A stretch of 64,000 nt of DNA from Clonostachys chloroleuca (taxonomy: Eukaryota > Ascomycota > Sordariomycetes > Hypocreales > Bionectriaceae). The stretch's first letter is position 1, and every line of letters starts with the position of its first letter. The notes below the pieces were generated by a model that saw only the letters and a list, made by a program, of their open reading frames with translations, was not told the origin of the DNA and searched no databases. This document shows, in pieces, positions 48,135-60,625 of the stretch. The position numbers were made by a program, and so were the translations under genes. Location of the stretch: contig JBANAY010000004.1 of assembly GCA_037952775.1 (NCBI GenBank), forward strand, positions 11,718,001-11,782,000, given 5' to 3'.

Positions 48135-49917
48135 TAATATCTATGTCGACCCCCATGTGGATAATGCTAAATTGAAAGACAAAAAATAAGGATTGACGCT
48201 TAACACTTATAACTACATACTTATCACCCTTCTGCCGATGGGAAATGACCAGAGGGGGTTAATTATTAACTGCATGTTGATCTCGTTCTTAATCATTGCT
48301 AGTTCTTGGGTCTGGAGCCGTCTTTTCCGATCAGCTCCACGATACAATAGAGTGAGGTGACGCACTAGGTGGTGGCTGTGGCCCAATGTCTGACATACTA
48401 GTAGCTTGAACAGGGCCGTTTCATTGTCGATCACAGGAGCACGGAACTCCAAAGAAGGCTTTTTAGGAATCGCACCCCTGCCTGCCAATTCGATGTTTAC
48501 TACGAAGATCCTTTCATGGCCGATCATGCCGCTGGTTTCACACTATTCTTATTGGGCAGGTGTCCATAAATAATGACTAGATGAAGTCGCAAAAGAAGAA
48601 TTCCAAGAAAGACTATGCTTTGTAGCTATATATACTACATTATTTGCATCCCTATCACCACTAGATACAACCAAAAGGGCTCTCAATGCAATGAGAAGCT
48701 TACTTGATGTTATAATATTCAATTGTCTTTCCTTTCAACTGTAGTCTTGGAGCCGGTACGCGGAAGCCGTAACCTGGCCTTAACTCGTGACTCCAAGAGC
48801 TTACTTGTATAGATTGCGTTTTACATCTATTGGGTGAAGACATTTCTATGAAATGACGTAGATCTCCAGGGTCGCGTAAAACCGCTGCCTGGCTGCCTGC
48901 GTATGGCCGTCATATTTGAATGCCTGAGAGTCACCAGAGGTATAATATGACTGATAATTGCTACACAGCCTACCCTCGACTCTGTTGATGCTCTGAGAGG
49001 AGACACCAGGTTTGGTAGTTCTGCAATAAGCTGCAGTATGTGCCAAGTCTCCTAATCTACTTTTTACGTAAATCTTGTCTCTGAGGTTGTGGCGGAGTTA
49101 AGAAAGAGACCCGCAGCTCGAACATCTCTGGCTTATTTACGTAGGATCGCGAACCCTCTCCATGGGTACGCGCGCTGCACGCATATTGGTTACTGTACGA
49201 TTTTATCATAGAGTAGCTGAATCGGCCATCTAGAACATCGGAAGCTCAAGATTCTACTGTAACGTTTCCATATGGGGCGTTTGGATGCTTTTGCTCGATT
49301 GAATAAGGGAACATCGAGTGTATATTTCCCGAAGCAGTTTTTTTGGTATGGGTTTCAAAGCGAAATATTTGAGCTAGAACCTAGGCTCAATAATAATAAT
49401 CAAATATATATTTAGGTCGGTATATATGTATATTTCAACCCTGCAATGGTATACCGGAGCTGGCTACAATATTATTCACATATGCAATGTGGAATAGACA
49501 CAGGCGATATTGAGCACTATTGAGCACTCAGATAGCATCAAAGCGACGGAGATTATTGCCTATAACATGGTTGTGATCGAAGCAAATGTGGACTGGAAGG
49601 CGAACGCCCCGGGCGATATACTACGTGCGGCGTGTGGCGGAGGGTGGCTGATCGCTGTGGCTGATGATGGAGGGGTCATCACGTGCCTCGGGACCTAACG
49701 TCAATTGATGGCCAGCACTTTTCAGTGTCATAGTGGGCTGGAGGGGTAGTTCTGAGCCAAGCCAATCAGAGGCGTGAATCCTCGATATGTGGGACCTCAG
49801 GATGAGGGCAAACGTGACTCAACTCTACATTTCCCGCGATGCTTCTTTGCACAACACATCTGATTGTCTGTTGACACTCTTAGCGGCTTCATATCACCAG
49901 CATTCATCACGCGCGGC
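48135..49917. other. Divergent region, GT90 / Trp-tRNA synthetase
   Basis: This region contains the promoters of both genes and the doubtful frame at 48213-48527. The part near 49.37-49.44 kb is very AT-rich. No RNA gene is seen. Confidence 0.45.
48213..48527 (-). CDS. Doubtful open frame, possible gene fragment
   Basis: A 104-aa frame with natural-looking composition (for example FRAPVIDNETALFKLLVCQT and HHLVRHLTLLYRGADRKRRL), 78 bp upstream of the GT90 start. It could be a separate small gene, the remnant of one, or part of the GT90 5' region. I recognise no domain. Confidence 0.2.
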   Translation of the reverse strand: MIGHERIFVVNIELAGRGAIPKKPSLEFRAPVIDNETALFKLLVCQTLGHSHHLVRHLTLLYRGADRKRRLQTQELAMIKNEINMQLIINPLWSFPIGRRVISM

Positions 49918-51410
49918 ATGGGGGATACCGTCAATTCAGCTATGGCCGACCTTTCGGTCAGCAATGCAGCGACTGCCCAGGATGTGAATCCATGGACCGT
50001 CAGCGGCGAGATCGTCGACGGCAAGGTCAAGGCCATCGACTACAATCGCCTGGTTGACACCTTTGGCACGAAGCCCATTGACAAGGCCTTGCTAGAGCGC
50101 TTTGAGCGAGTCACCGGCCACAAGTTGCACCCATTCCTCCGCCGCCAGCTGGTTTTCTCCCATCGCGACCTCGATTGGATTCTGACACGCCATGAGAAGC
50201 GTGAGCCGTTCTTTTTATACACGGGTCGCGGTCCCAGTAGCGACAGTATGCATCTGGGCCATATGGTGCCCTTTACCTTCACCAAGTTGGTTCTTGACTC
50301 GTCTTTTGGAGGGGGAATCGCTGCTAATATGGTGCCCGCAGATGGCTTCAGGACGTATTTGATGTCCCCTTGGTCATCATGATGACGGATGACGAGAAGA
50401 TGATCTTCGGCAAGAAGGTGTTCAGTCTGGAGGAAATGAGAGGCTTTGTCCGCGGCAATGCCACCGACATCTTGGCCGTTGGTTTCGACGTCAAGAAGAC
50501 TTTCCTCTTCAGCGACTTTGACTTCATGGGCGGCGCCTTTTATCAGAATGTAGTCAAAATTTCCCGCCAAATCACACAGAACACCAGCAAGGCGGTGTTT
50601 GGATTTACTGACAGGTCGGATATGATGAACCCTCAATGGCCGCCTCCTTTTACTGACACACCCGCAGTGATAGCGTTGGTAAATACCACTATGTCTCTGT
50701 CCAGTCGGCCACGGCTTTCGCTACCACTTTCCCGCACATATTTGGCACCGATACGAAGAAAGTAGCCAAGATACCGTCGCTGATTCCATGCGCCATCGAC
50801 CAAGACCCCTACTTCCGCGTCTGCCGCGACGTCGCTCCCAAGCTGGGCTACCCAAAGCCCTGCCTTATCCACTCCAAGTTTTTCCCCGCACTCCAGGGTC
50901 CTGGTTCCAAGATGAGCGCCTCCATTGACTCGAGTGCCATCTTTATGAATGACACAATGAAACAAATGTAAGCATCACATCATCGTCATATATTGCTCCC
51001 TATTTGTGGCTCCTCATGAATAACTGCTAACTGGTCGATGCTTGAATGATAGTGAGAAGAAGATCAACAAGTACGCCTTCTCGGGCGGTCAAGAGACAAT
51101 GGAAGAACAGCGCAGACTGGGTGGCAATCCCGACGTTGATGTTGCGTTCCAGTACCTGAGCTTCTTTTCGGAGGACGACGATGAGCTTGAGGAGATTCGC
51201 CAAGATTATATCGCGGGCCGACTGCTCACGGGCCAGCTAAAAAAGAAGTGTATTGTCAAGCTTCAGGAGTTTATCAAGGCATATCAGGAGCGTCGCGCCA
51301 CCATCACAGATGCCGTGCTGGACGAGTTTATGCGCGTTCGGCCACTAGAGTGGAACCAAGGCGGACAGCCTTCGGAAGGAGAGAAAAAACCAACCCCTGA
51401 ATCTTCATGA
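49918..51410 (+). CDS. WRS1: Cytoplasmic tryptophanyl-tRNA synthetase
   Basis: A class I aminoacyl-tRNA synthetase that charges tRNA-Trp. Exons 49918-50285, 50342-50614, 50668-50967 and 51053-51410 total 1299 nt (432 aa). The HIGH-type motif is [13 protein letters not shown], and the KMSKS loop is GPGSKMSAS. After the first intron the frame reads [20 protein letters not shown], a very conserved eukaryotic stretch, and [20 protein letters not shown] follows the second. The C-terminal anticodon-binding part has [20 protein letters not shown]. Two introns have unusual donors (GTTGGT and GTCGGA), but both restore the conserved protein exactly and have normal lengths (56 and 53 nt). No frame break is present. 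Confidence 0.97.
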
Positions 51411-51781
51411 ATAGAACATGTTGATATTACTAAAAGCATGGTTTATGAATCTTTCCACGTCGCTTCTCTTGAGCCTTGATACCCATTGATTTGGACTTTT
51501 TATGATACTTCAAATAACCACGTCGAACCTAACCAGGCTAAGAAGCGTCTATAAGGATCCAGAGTTTCTTGATCACTAAACCCACTTGAAATCTTGCTCG
51601 CCTGATCGATCGCATTGATTTCGGAATAGATTGAAAACCGCAGTTGAAGTTGGTGCTCCTCCGCCCACGAGAATAGACTGAGATAGAGATAATCATGGCG
51701 ACGTAAACAGTTGCGAAACCGTGTCTATCAGGCTTAGTCTTGGTCCCAATGACTGTAGTCTAATAGCTCGGATCTTCCCTT
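51411..51781. other. Convergent intergenic region, WRS1 / amino-acid transporter
   Basis: This is the shared 3' flank of two converging genes. Nothing else is seen. Confidence 0.6.
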
Positions 51782-53602
51782 TTAGTTTTTGTTGTGCTCA
51801 AGATCTCGAAGGTAAGCAAAAGAAGCCCAGGAGCCAACACCAAGGAAAAGTCCCATGCCGATAAGAATGAGCGAAAAGTTGACGACCCCCAACACCACGT
51901 CCATCCTTGGCCCCCATACGCGGGGCACCCTCTTTTGAATATCAGCTTGCCGCATACCGAACCAGGCGACACCCCAATAAATCCACCCAAAGAAACCGTC
52001 AAAGATAGCACCGACAATGGCGAGCACTACAAAGTAGGATGGTCAGCGGAGCAAAACATGGAATATCGACGACGCAAGAAACTCACAAGCATCGAATTGA
52101 GGAATAACCTGGCTGATGGTGAAGGCCAGGCCCCAAAGAAGAGCTGAAGTAGAGTTGGTTAGACTTAAACATCGACTGAGGTTTGCGTAGAGTGAATGGA
52201 ACGTACTGATAATAACAACCCAGACAATATTCTTGGTACGTTTCTTTGAGATATGTGATTCAATAGAATTCAAGATGAATAGACCGGTAACTGTGGCGTA
52301 GAGGGATCCAAGTATAATCAAAGAAGGTAGAAGGAAGCAGAAACAGATAATGAGCTGAGTCCTTTCAAGGCTTCCGATTGTGATGGTTGTCATGTCACGA
52401 AGCCCGATGTTCTTATACATAAAGAGGGCAAATGAGATGAAAAGCGAGTACTGGACGAATGAGGAGAGATACAATGCCTTGGGAAATCCTCTGCGTAGCC
52501 TGTGTTAGTGGTGAAAGGTGTTCACACGGTCCGAAGATCAACAAACCTGGGGTCCTTCATTTCAGCGATGAAGCTGGGGAGCGTAATCTGACCGATGAAT
52601 GCAAATGCAATGCCTAATAAAGCCACTATGATATCTTTAAAGGTTGCGTCAGGTGAAGGCCAGGCAGAGAACACGATCATCCTTCCCTTTGCGATAACGG
52701 CATTCGCACTGCCTTTGGTCTGCCCTGAGAAGTCAACAGGGCCACCCTGATTTACAATGAAAATCATGGCAAGGACGACACAAGTAACCGTGGAAGCAAC
52801 AGCGGCCATGGCAAAACGGGACAATACTTTGAGGGTTCGAGGTAATGAGCAAAGGAGGCAGAGAAAAGTAGCAACGAGGCCGCCGAGGATTCGAGGAGAG
52901 ATGCCCACAGACTTTCCGTTTAATACCACGTTTTGAAAGAAGTTCCCACCGAGATTAACATGAATGCCCTGGAAGAGGAGGTTAAATTGCTTATTTAGAG
53001 TGCGATATCAAGGGGGAGACACGAACCTGAACCCACTGTTACGTCAAGATATTAGCGAATCAGCAAATCCAAAAGGTATTAGAACATTGACTCACAATAT
53101 TGTTGCAGAGAAACATACATGCGGTGAACCAAAATCCGATGGCACCGTACTTTCCGCATAGTATATTGCCGATATCACAGATGCTCTTACTTTCTGGGTG
53201 TCGGAGGCAAAGGTTCCAGAGAACGAGCGAGGTGTACAAGTAACCAAGGCCCACGAAGAGCGTGGCAGCAATTCCAAGAACCCAGCCCATAGTCGCATAA
53301 GCATGAGGGAAACTGAGAATGGCAAAACCCACGAATTCAGCCATCATGAGGAACGCCGTCTCGGCCCAGTGGCATGTCCGGTGTTTGTCGCTGGGGATGC
53401 AAAACGTGTTTGCTACCAGAGGCAACTCGGAACCATCCTCGAGACTTGATGCGCTATTGGATTGAGGCGATTGATTGGTGAGAGGAGATCCTACCTGCCC
53501 ATGGCAATCTTCCTTGCCGTCAAGTCTGGCTCCAACAACCGTGTTAGAACCACCGAGAATGGCAGCCCGCCGGGCGGCCCCGGGGGAAACAGCCGAAGAC
53601 AT
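51782..53602 (-). CDS. Amino-acid transporter of the Aa_trans (AAAP) family
   Basis: Six minus-strand exons: 53096-53602, 53027-53035 (nine bases), 52547-52968, 52207-52490, 52087-52143 and 51782-52026, totalling 1524 nt (507 aa). All five introns are 56-63 nt. About eleven membrane segments are expected. The first shows TAFLMMAEFVGFAILSFPHA, the start of the family's TM1; later ones include ILGGLVATFLCLLCS and IIVALLGIAFAFIGQITLPS. MKDPRGFPKALYL and AIFDGFFGWIYWG are also typical. It resembles the Neurospora N system (mtr-like) and vacuolar AVT proteins; substrate and membrane are unknown. The start at 53602 (MSSAVSPGAARRAAILGG) is preferred to the upstream ATG at 53719. Confidence 0.91.
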
Positions 53603-54416
53603 GGCAAGTTCCGGAAAGTGATCGAGAGAGCCCAAGAGATAGTGGACTATAGATCGCTTTTCCTTTTGGGAAGAGCAGTTGGCAATACTTTCAAAGAAAA
53701 CTCTTCCGAAGGGATCCAAAATACTGTTAATCGTTGTTGAGAAATATGGTAGAGATAACTGACGAGATTGCGTGTAAGGAAGAAAAAGGACAGAGGAGAA
53801 AATATTCGAGTAAATTTCAAGCCAGACGAGAGAAGAGTTGTCGTAGCGGAGTTTACTTGTCTGCCTTTAGAGGTTGCGCCGCAAACCTTCCCCGAGTCAC
53901 GCTGTACAGTATACTCACTGAAGCCGGGCAAAAGTTAACTGAACTGTATATTGACCTATTAGGCATTGTCCAGGGCATAATTTATAAGCTTTCTCTAAGG
54001 GTAGGGAAAAAGCCTTTGCACTTGAAGGCTTAATCTTATGAAGATTCATTGCGAAAGTTCGTACGTGGGCTTCTGTTTTCAGAGTATGGCAATGTGATAG
54101 CTTCATGAATTAGGAGATTATGGTGCAATTCATATTGCTATCCCCACCGTAAGAGATCCTAGCCGCAGCAGCAGCGGTTGGAGTATAGAAAAGATGCCAC
54201 GGCAGTCTGCCATCAGCCAAGTTCGGCATATATAATAGTTGACATGATCATCAATAAAAAATCAAGACAATTAACACTATAAGGTGTAGTATTAATGATT
54301 TTGTAAGGGTTTTATCACCAAGTGCACAGCATAGCTCGAGGGACGAAACATATCTAGCAAGGGTTGGCCGTTTGATGGGCATATTTTATTACATGTGATG
54401 TTCCAACATGTCTTAC
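53603..54416. other. Upstream region of the amino-acid transporter
   Basis: This stretch separates the transporter start from the stop of the kinase-like gene. It holds the transporter promoter and the kinase gene 3' UTR. No other gene is seen. Confidence 0.5.
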
Positions 54417-55538
54417 TTAGACTCCCAGAAGCTCAAGCGTCTGATGATCAACCAGCGCTGCAGAGTACCGTTCGCTCATGGCAAAAACAACATCGTCAGG
54501 CTGCATTGTTTGGGGCGTCATGGCCCAGAGAAAACCCTGCATAGCATACCGACGATACTCATCCCATATATCCTCTCGCGTCAATTTGGGTCCCCCCTCT
54601 GTATATAGTGCCTCTAGGTAGCTATCAATGAGATGACCCTCATGTGTACGGCGGTCTTCGACAGACATTGCCCCGACAAGGAAGTAGACAAGGTCTAGGA
54701 TAGCAGGGCCATACTGCAGACCTTGCCAGTCAATAAATCCAGGCGTCCCGTCGTTTGTAATAAAGGTGTTTCCGAGGTGGTCATCGCCGTGGATTAGGGA
54801 AAAGAACTTGAGATCGGCATCGGCGTGCTTCCATAACGCCTCGAAGCCTCGTTGGATGCGTTCTCGATCAAGAAGAGACTCAGCCACTGGAGGACGACAC
54901 TTCTCATCGAAACGGGCGCCCCATGGTGCGGGATGAAGAAGGGCGAGCACAATTTTACGAACGGGGTTCTCTAATTTGACTCCGTCTTTGCCAAACAGCC
55001 AAGGGTATTCCTCTTCACTCCTATTCCAAGTCTTTCCATGGAGGCTCGCCAACTGCTTCAGAGCCCCTTCAACAAGCTCCGGGGTCCAGGGTTCCAGAGG
55101 CATGCCGAACTTGCATTCCTCTGCCGTATTCGACATAATGACGATGCCCTGGCCATTGAACTTATCCGTGCCTGTGAACCAAGTCTTGGGGAGTAACATG
55201 TTGGTCTGCGGTGCAATGTAGTGGTAGAACTCCGCCTCGCGACGATAAGTAGCCCACATCTCGGGGACAGTTTGGAGAATGACAGGGTTGAATCCGCCCT
55301 TGACGCAAACCTTGCTGGGAATTTCCCGGGTTGAGTCCTCATCCTGGAATTCCAGATCGAGAAAGATTTTGGAAGCCGTGCCATGGATAGCATTCGTGAT
55401 ATTAAAGCTTTTAACGGGCACGCCCAATGCTTCAGAGAGCCACTCTGAGGTGATCTCTTCTGGCGTCATAGGGAACGCCTTCTCAGAGTTGAAAATGCTC
55501 CGAGGAGCCTTCGTGGTTTTGGCCAATGTGTTGCGCAT
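54417..55538 (-). CDS. APH-like phosphotransferase (choline/aminoglycoside-kinase fold)
   Basis: An intronless 373-aa frame from the ATG at 55538. The protein-kinase-like fold is shown by the catalytic loop LIHGDDHLGNTFI (H-G-D-x-H-x-x-N), the metal motif PGFIDWQGLQYGPAILDLVY, and a VKGG segment (near residue 80) that fits the ATP-binding lysine. Length is typical of fungal phosphotransferase-family proteins, which phosphorylate small molecules. Aminoglycoside resistance should not be assumed; the substrate is unknown. It is divergent from the rhodopsin-domain gene with about 1.2 kb between the starts. Confidence 0.84.
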   Translation of the reverse strand: MRNTLAKTTKAPRSIFNSEKAFPMTPEEITSEWLSEALGVPVKSFNITNAIHGTASKIFLDLEFQDEDSTREIPSKVCVKGGFNPVILQTVPEMWATYRREAEFYHYIAPQTNMLLPKTWFTGTDKFNGQGIVIMSNTAEECKFGMPLEPWTPELVEGALKQLASLHGKTWNRSEEEYPWLFGKDGVKLENPVRKIVLALLHPAPWGARFDEKCRPPVAESLLDRERIQRGFEALWKHADADLKFFSLIHGDDHLGNTFITNDGTPGFIDWQGLQYGPAILDLVYFLVGAMSVEDRRTHEGHLIDSYLEALYTEGGPKLTREDIWDEYRRYAMQGFLWAMTPQTMQPDDVVFAMSERYSAALVDHQTLELLGV

Positions 55539-56741
55539 CTTAGTGGCTTTTGCGTTGAATCAAGTTAGAGTTGGCTGACGTCCTGCAACACAAGGGGAGA
55601 TGATGATTTATTACTCCTTTTGAACCGATGAAATTTGTAGCCTGGGGTACAGCTTGACTGCTAGGGTACCGGCTGAACCCCGATAGATAACATACGACTT
55701 TGTGACCCGCATGAAGGTCACCAATAGCCCGGATGTCGACCAACAGGACCGACCAAATGCAGCCAGGGTACGTTTGCCCAGTAGAAAGTTGGGCTGGACC
55801 ACAAGTAGCGGTGATGTTATACGCGATGGGCTCCAGGATGTGGAGAGAGCTTCGTTGCCAGCATCCACCAAGGTGGAGTAACTTCACTTTCTTTTCGTCC
55901 GAGGCCGTACATGACCCAATGCGAAACAGGCCCGTTGAACTACAGCTGCCGACCCAGGAGCCGAATCCAGGCTAAGAGAAGGGAGAGCTACACTTGAACG
56001 CCGAAGCTTAACGTTCGAACTTCCTTATGTGGCAAGATTACCCGCCATTTTAGCAACACAGCAGGGAAAGGGTGGTGATAAGCTGACCGGGCTAGGTTGC
56101 CAGGGACTGTTTGAGGACGAACCGTTGGTAATAATGAATACCATGAGATAAACGTTTGCCCCTGAGTTGCCAATAATCAAACTGCTCCACGTAATATGTA
56201 TAAGGCGTGCGAACCCTGCTCTTGGAATTTTGGAATGTGATTGGTTGATGGGACAAACCTCATACAGCCAACAGAGAGAATTTTGGTGATGTGTGAATGC
56301 CGGAACGCCGTGCTCTGTAAGCAGGCTTTAATTTAGTCGGATCATTGAAAAGTGGTCAAATGCAAGGTCAAGTTTGGATTCGTGAACTCCAATTGAGGGC
56401 GCAATGCCATGGAGTTGCCGTGCTCGGTATGTAGGGGCTAAGAGCCACGGGTTCCGCGGCTTACACTTAAGTCAGGAGGTCGAATATCCACGTTCAGGGA
56501 AGAAGTTTTCAGTCTCCAGTTAAGGGCCGGCTTTGATCCGCCATTTCCACACAGTATATACCATGGGATCCCTGTGGCTAATGAGACATGTTGACGAGGA
56601 GGAACCTTGTCCACCTTGTCCAACATGTAAGAATATATATGTATGCTGCCACGCATGCGGCACCTAAATTATGGAATGAATGTCCATTTTCAAGTCTATC
56701 TCTGAGATGTTCGGCGCCGAAGAGAGAGACCTACCGACACG
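55539..56741. other. Divergent promoter region, APH-like gene / rhodopsin-domain gene
   Basis: A 1.2-kb stretch with no supported gene. It must contain both promoters. No clear TATA box or RNA gene is recognised. Confidence 0.5.
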
Positions 56742-58039
56742 ATGCAAGCCCTGAGCCCCGAAGTCGATATATACACCACACCAGTGTTACAACCGCCGGA
56801 CGGAGTGATCTCGGACTTTAGTCGACCTCTCTCATCGGTGCAATTGGCAACTATAATAGTGTTCAGCGTCACTTACTTCTTTGCGACTGCGTCTTTGGCC
56901 ATTCGATATGTCACCAGCGTTGCGCTGGTCCGGGCCCTGGAGGCCGATGTCGGTACGTGGAAAGCGAAATGCTGCTCTGAGCTCCAAGTGACATGCCGTG
57001 CTAACAGCAGTGGAAATTAAGTTCTCATTACATTAGCATGGGGTTGTTCTATGGGATATTTCATCTCGGTCTGTTTCGCAATGAAATATGGTTGGGGATC
57101 TGACGCATGGGATATCAGCATCAACGACCTCACTGGGTACTACAACGTGAGTAAACTGTGAAATAATTGAGGAATTGTCTTCATTTTCTGACTCTAGAGA
57201 TACAGTACTTGCTGCCGACAACGTTAACCTACATGTGGAGTCCGACTCTAAGCAAACTCTCGATTCTAAGTGTACTTTGGCGAATAAGCTCGGTACAGCA
57301 CTTCCGCCTCGGCGTGTATATCGTGTCTGGGATGCTTCTTATATATACCATAACATTCACTGGCCTTCTGTCCGGTCCTTGCAACCCCAAGAATGTCGGT
57401 GGCGGCACGTGCCTCAACAATCTGGCAATTTCTCAGGTTGTGCTCAATATCGCGACGGACCTGTCCATCATCATACTGCCCATTCCAACTCTCTACATGC
57501 TTCAGATGCCTTTCCGGAAGAAGGTTGTTGCGGGAGCTATCATGAGCCTCGGTTCCGCGTATGCATTTAAAACGAAATATCTTGCGTCTCTCCAAATATG
57601 CTGACTCTTATACTTGTACAGGGTCCTACTCGCCTCCGTCGCTCGAGCCCCATACGTCAAAATCATGGCCACCGACCCAAACTTTTCACGAAGGCAAGCC
57701 GAGGCTGGCGTCTGGTCCCTGGTCGAGCTCAATCTCGGTATCCTGTGCAGCAACTTGATGCGCATGAAGCCCTTCCTCCGGGCCTACTTACCCAAGCTCC
57801 TTACCATACTGGGGCTCTCGTCAGGGAGCGCATCCAACACCCCTGGCCACGACATCTCGACGGGACACTGGTCGCGAAAGAGCCATAGCCGCGGTTACAA
57901 GCTTCACAGCATAGGGAACGAGAATTCTCAGAGCAAAAGCTTGGACGCCGACGGAATGGCTGTGAATATTGACATGCAAAAGCCGGAGAAGACTCGAGCG
58001 CGCAGGGATAATGAAAGCACGGATAGCATCCTGGGGTGA
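56742..58039 (+). CDS. Rhodopsin-domain seven-pass membrane protein (SAT4/Pth11-related)
   Basis: Four exons: 56742-56952, 57037-57146, 57200-57558 and 57622-58039, totalling 1098 nt (365 aa). Seven hydrophobic segments can be placed. Family marks are the loop LSGPCNPKNVGGGTCLNN with paired cysteines, LNIATDLSIIILPIPTLYML, and SLVELNLGILCSNLMRMKPF, the usual end of the fungal rhodopsin-like domain. The tail (about 80 residues) is polar and Ser-rich. Such proteins are plasma-membrane proteins of unknown or sensory role. Intron 2 must end in CTAGAG to keep the frame; the more usual CTAG acceptor two bases earlier would break it, so a one-base error there cannot be excluded. Confidence 0.85.
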
Positions 58040-60179
58040 TAAAATTAGTGACGAGGATCTGTTGGCCTTGTTACCCCATCATCAGCTTTTGGATCTAGGA
58101 GAAGAGCTCTGAAGTCTAAGCCCCGCCGGCACGTCAGACAAGTATATTTTATCGTTAATAATTGAAACACCATTGACACATGTAATGGAAAGGGGTACAT
58201 GAACCCGTTTCTGCAACACCATCCCCTTAATGGAAACATGATGTTCATAATTTGGACCGTCTGGAATTGTTGGGTGTTGTATTATTTAGCTCATTTACTA
58301 AATACCACTTATGACTACCTAATCTGTTTTAGGATAGTAATCTGAAGAAACTAAGCCTCTGCGAAATTCGTAATTATCAACGGCTCCGAGTAGCGACCAA
58401 AGGCTCACCAAGATGACTAGCTGGAGGCCTGTATTTAACAGGGAGTCAGAAAATCCTCTTCTCCCCCTTCATAAACCCACGAGGTATTAGGGCTAAGCAT
58501 GTAAGCAGAATATATGCCAGGGGTTCGAAATTGACTGTGCTGGTAGCATACAACCTTACCAGGTTAAAAATACTTTGCACTCCACATAAGTGACATCCGA
58601 AGATCATTCATGTGTTCATGTGGGGATACACGAACGGGTAGCGTAACATGGCAAAACCATGATCTACCTGCCCGTAGTAGCAAAACCTTGGCGGCACCTT
58701 CATACACAATCTCATATTAATACACTTTCGATATGCATTCACAAACATTGGGTCGAATTTAGAGGCCTAGATACAGCTTTGTCTCTCGTGGAGTGGAATT
58801 ATAATGTTTAAGCCTCCCTCTAATTGTATTGCATGCTTTGGTAGATGAATCAACCGGTCTGTCTTAATTTTGGTCATTGGGTCATCAAACTCTCTGGAAT
58901 TGACCGAACGAACTGGGTTTGATAAAAAGGTGGGTTGTCGTGCGCGTTATGTCTCTTCTTTTCTTTGCTAGACAGCATCTTTTAGTTCCGCCACCACATC
59001 AACAGACTGTCAAATTTCATCTTGCTTGTGTGCGACCATTTCCATAGACTCTCTCACATTCGCCGTGTCACGTCACAAGGACCACGAGTTTCCCGAGTTC
59101 GTGGTTGGCCTCGGCATGGAGCCCTGCGATGGCATTGACATTGAGGGAAGGCCCGAAAGCTAGCTTGGGGAAACCAAATCTACTTCGTTGTTGTGCTCCA
59201 AGGTATTGACGGCGGAGTACCTGGCCACTTCAAACGGAATAAAGTAGGAACTATTCATTGTGTTGAGATGCGGGCTCTGGCGCCTTCCATTGCCGTTCAA
59301 CTTCACACTCAAACTCTCTTAGGTAGGGAAGCAGGAACTTGTCTGATAAGGTGTACAATAACCCCACGTCCGAGTGTTTGGTCAGGTGATGTCAAGTTGA
59401 CCTCGAAGTGGGCAGCGCATGAGTCACTAGATGCTTGCGAGTTGGTATGAAGCTGTCGTCCGTTGGTTTGTTCGTAGCTATGAATGGCATGATGATGGAA
59501 AGTGCCGTCGAAGACGGTGAGTTCCGTGATGCAAATTCCTTGATCATCTTGGAAAGTATTGAGTCGGGGCCCACTTGTGCAAGGGATAATCTCTTAAAAG
59601 TAACTAGATTCCGTAGTTTTGAAAAACATACTTTTTTCCTTCTAGTCATATTCACTTTTGAAAATGCCCACCTTTGAAAGACGAGTCTTTCAGTGTTTTT
59701 GAGCCTCAATCTTAACACAATTGAGTCAAATAAAAGCATGAACTATTTGATCCAATAAGACTGAACCCATGAAGCCAAACCCCAAGTTCATATGACTTCT
59801 GGATCTCGACTTATTATCCGGCCTTCGGTATGAGTGGTTTCTCTACGTTATCTACGATGAGGGCTTGTGGTGTCTTTCCCCAACACAGTATTCGTTGGGC
59901 GAAGGTATCAGTAGCGGTCTGCGAAGTATTTTGAGTCTTGGAGCTCAAGAAGTGAGCCGTAATGCAAGATGCGGAAATGTACAATCTTGCCTCGTAGGGG
60001 GACCGTAAATATTTTGCAATGCCTTGCTCATTGGCCGTTCGCTGTGAGAAGATTGTTCTTTGAACTGATTGGAGGAAGGTGAGGCGCTCCTCGTCGTTTT
60101 GGCACTGAGTGGCCGCCCAACAGCAGAGGTCCCAAAGAGAGATGTCTCAGAGCGGAAACGTAGAATTTGACGGAGTAGT

Positions 60180-60315
60180 AGAAGTTGAAGAGGAAGTATA
60201 AGTAAGAGTAAAAGTAAAAGTAGAAGTAGATATAGACATAGACGTAGACGTATATGTAGACGTAGATGTAGATGTAGAAGTAGAAGTAGAAGTAGAAGTA
60301 GAAGAAGAAGTGCTC
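60180..60315. repeat. Degenerate GTAGAA/GTAGAC hexamer array
   Basis: About 135 bp made of purine-rich hexamers such as GTAGAA, GTAGAC, GTAGAT and GTAAAA. The run is cleanest near 60280-60310 and decays to the left. Confidence 0.85.
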
Positions 60316-60372
60316 CACACAAAAGGGAACAGCATGGCCGAAGCACGCACACTTACCACACACTTGACACAG

Positions 60373-60395
60373 CACACACACACACACACACACAC
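60373..60395. repeat. (CA)n microsatellite
   Basis: A perfect CA run of 23 bases, about 60 bp after the hexamer array. Confidence 0.95.
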
Positions 60396-60462
60396 TGACG
60401 AAGAATTTACTTGGCTGCAGAAGAAGAAGTATGGGGCGAGAAACGAGCAACTGACGATGGGC

Positions 60463-60625
60463 GATGAGCGATAAACAACTGAGCAGAGGCGTGCAGGAAC
60501 AACAAGCAGCTGAATATGAACGATGAGCGACAAGTGACTTAGCAGAGGCGTGGGCGAGCAACAAGCAACCGACGATGAGCGATGAGCGATAGCCGACTGG
60601 ATAGAGCCGTGGATGAGAGCTGAGA
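60463..60625. repeat. 59-bp minisatellite, about 2.7 copies
   Basis: Units start at 60463, 60522 and 60581, each with GATGAGCGA. They share GCAGAGGCGTG and ACAAGCA motifs. The last copy is truncated and runs into a purine-rich GA/GGA tract that continues to about 60730. Confidence 0.8.

Noticed and set aside
58518..58532. Second GGTTCGAA string that resembles a tRNA B box
   Set aside because: No A box or paired stems nearby.
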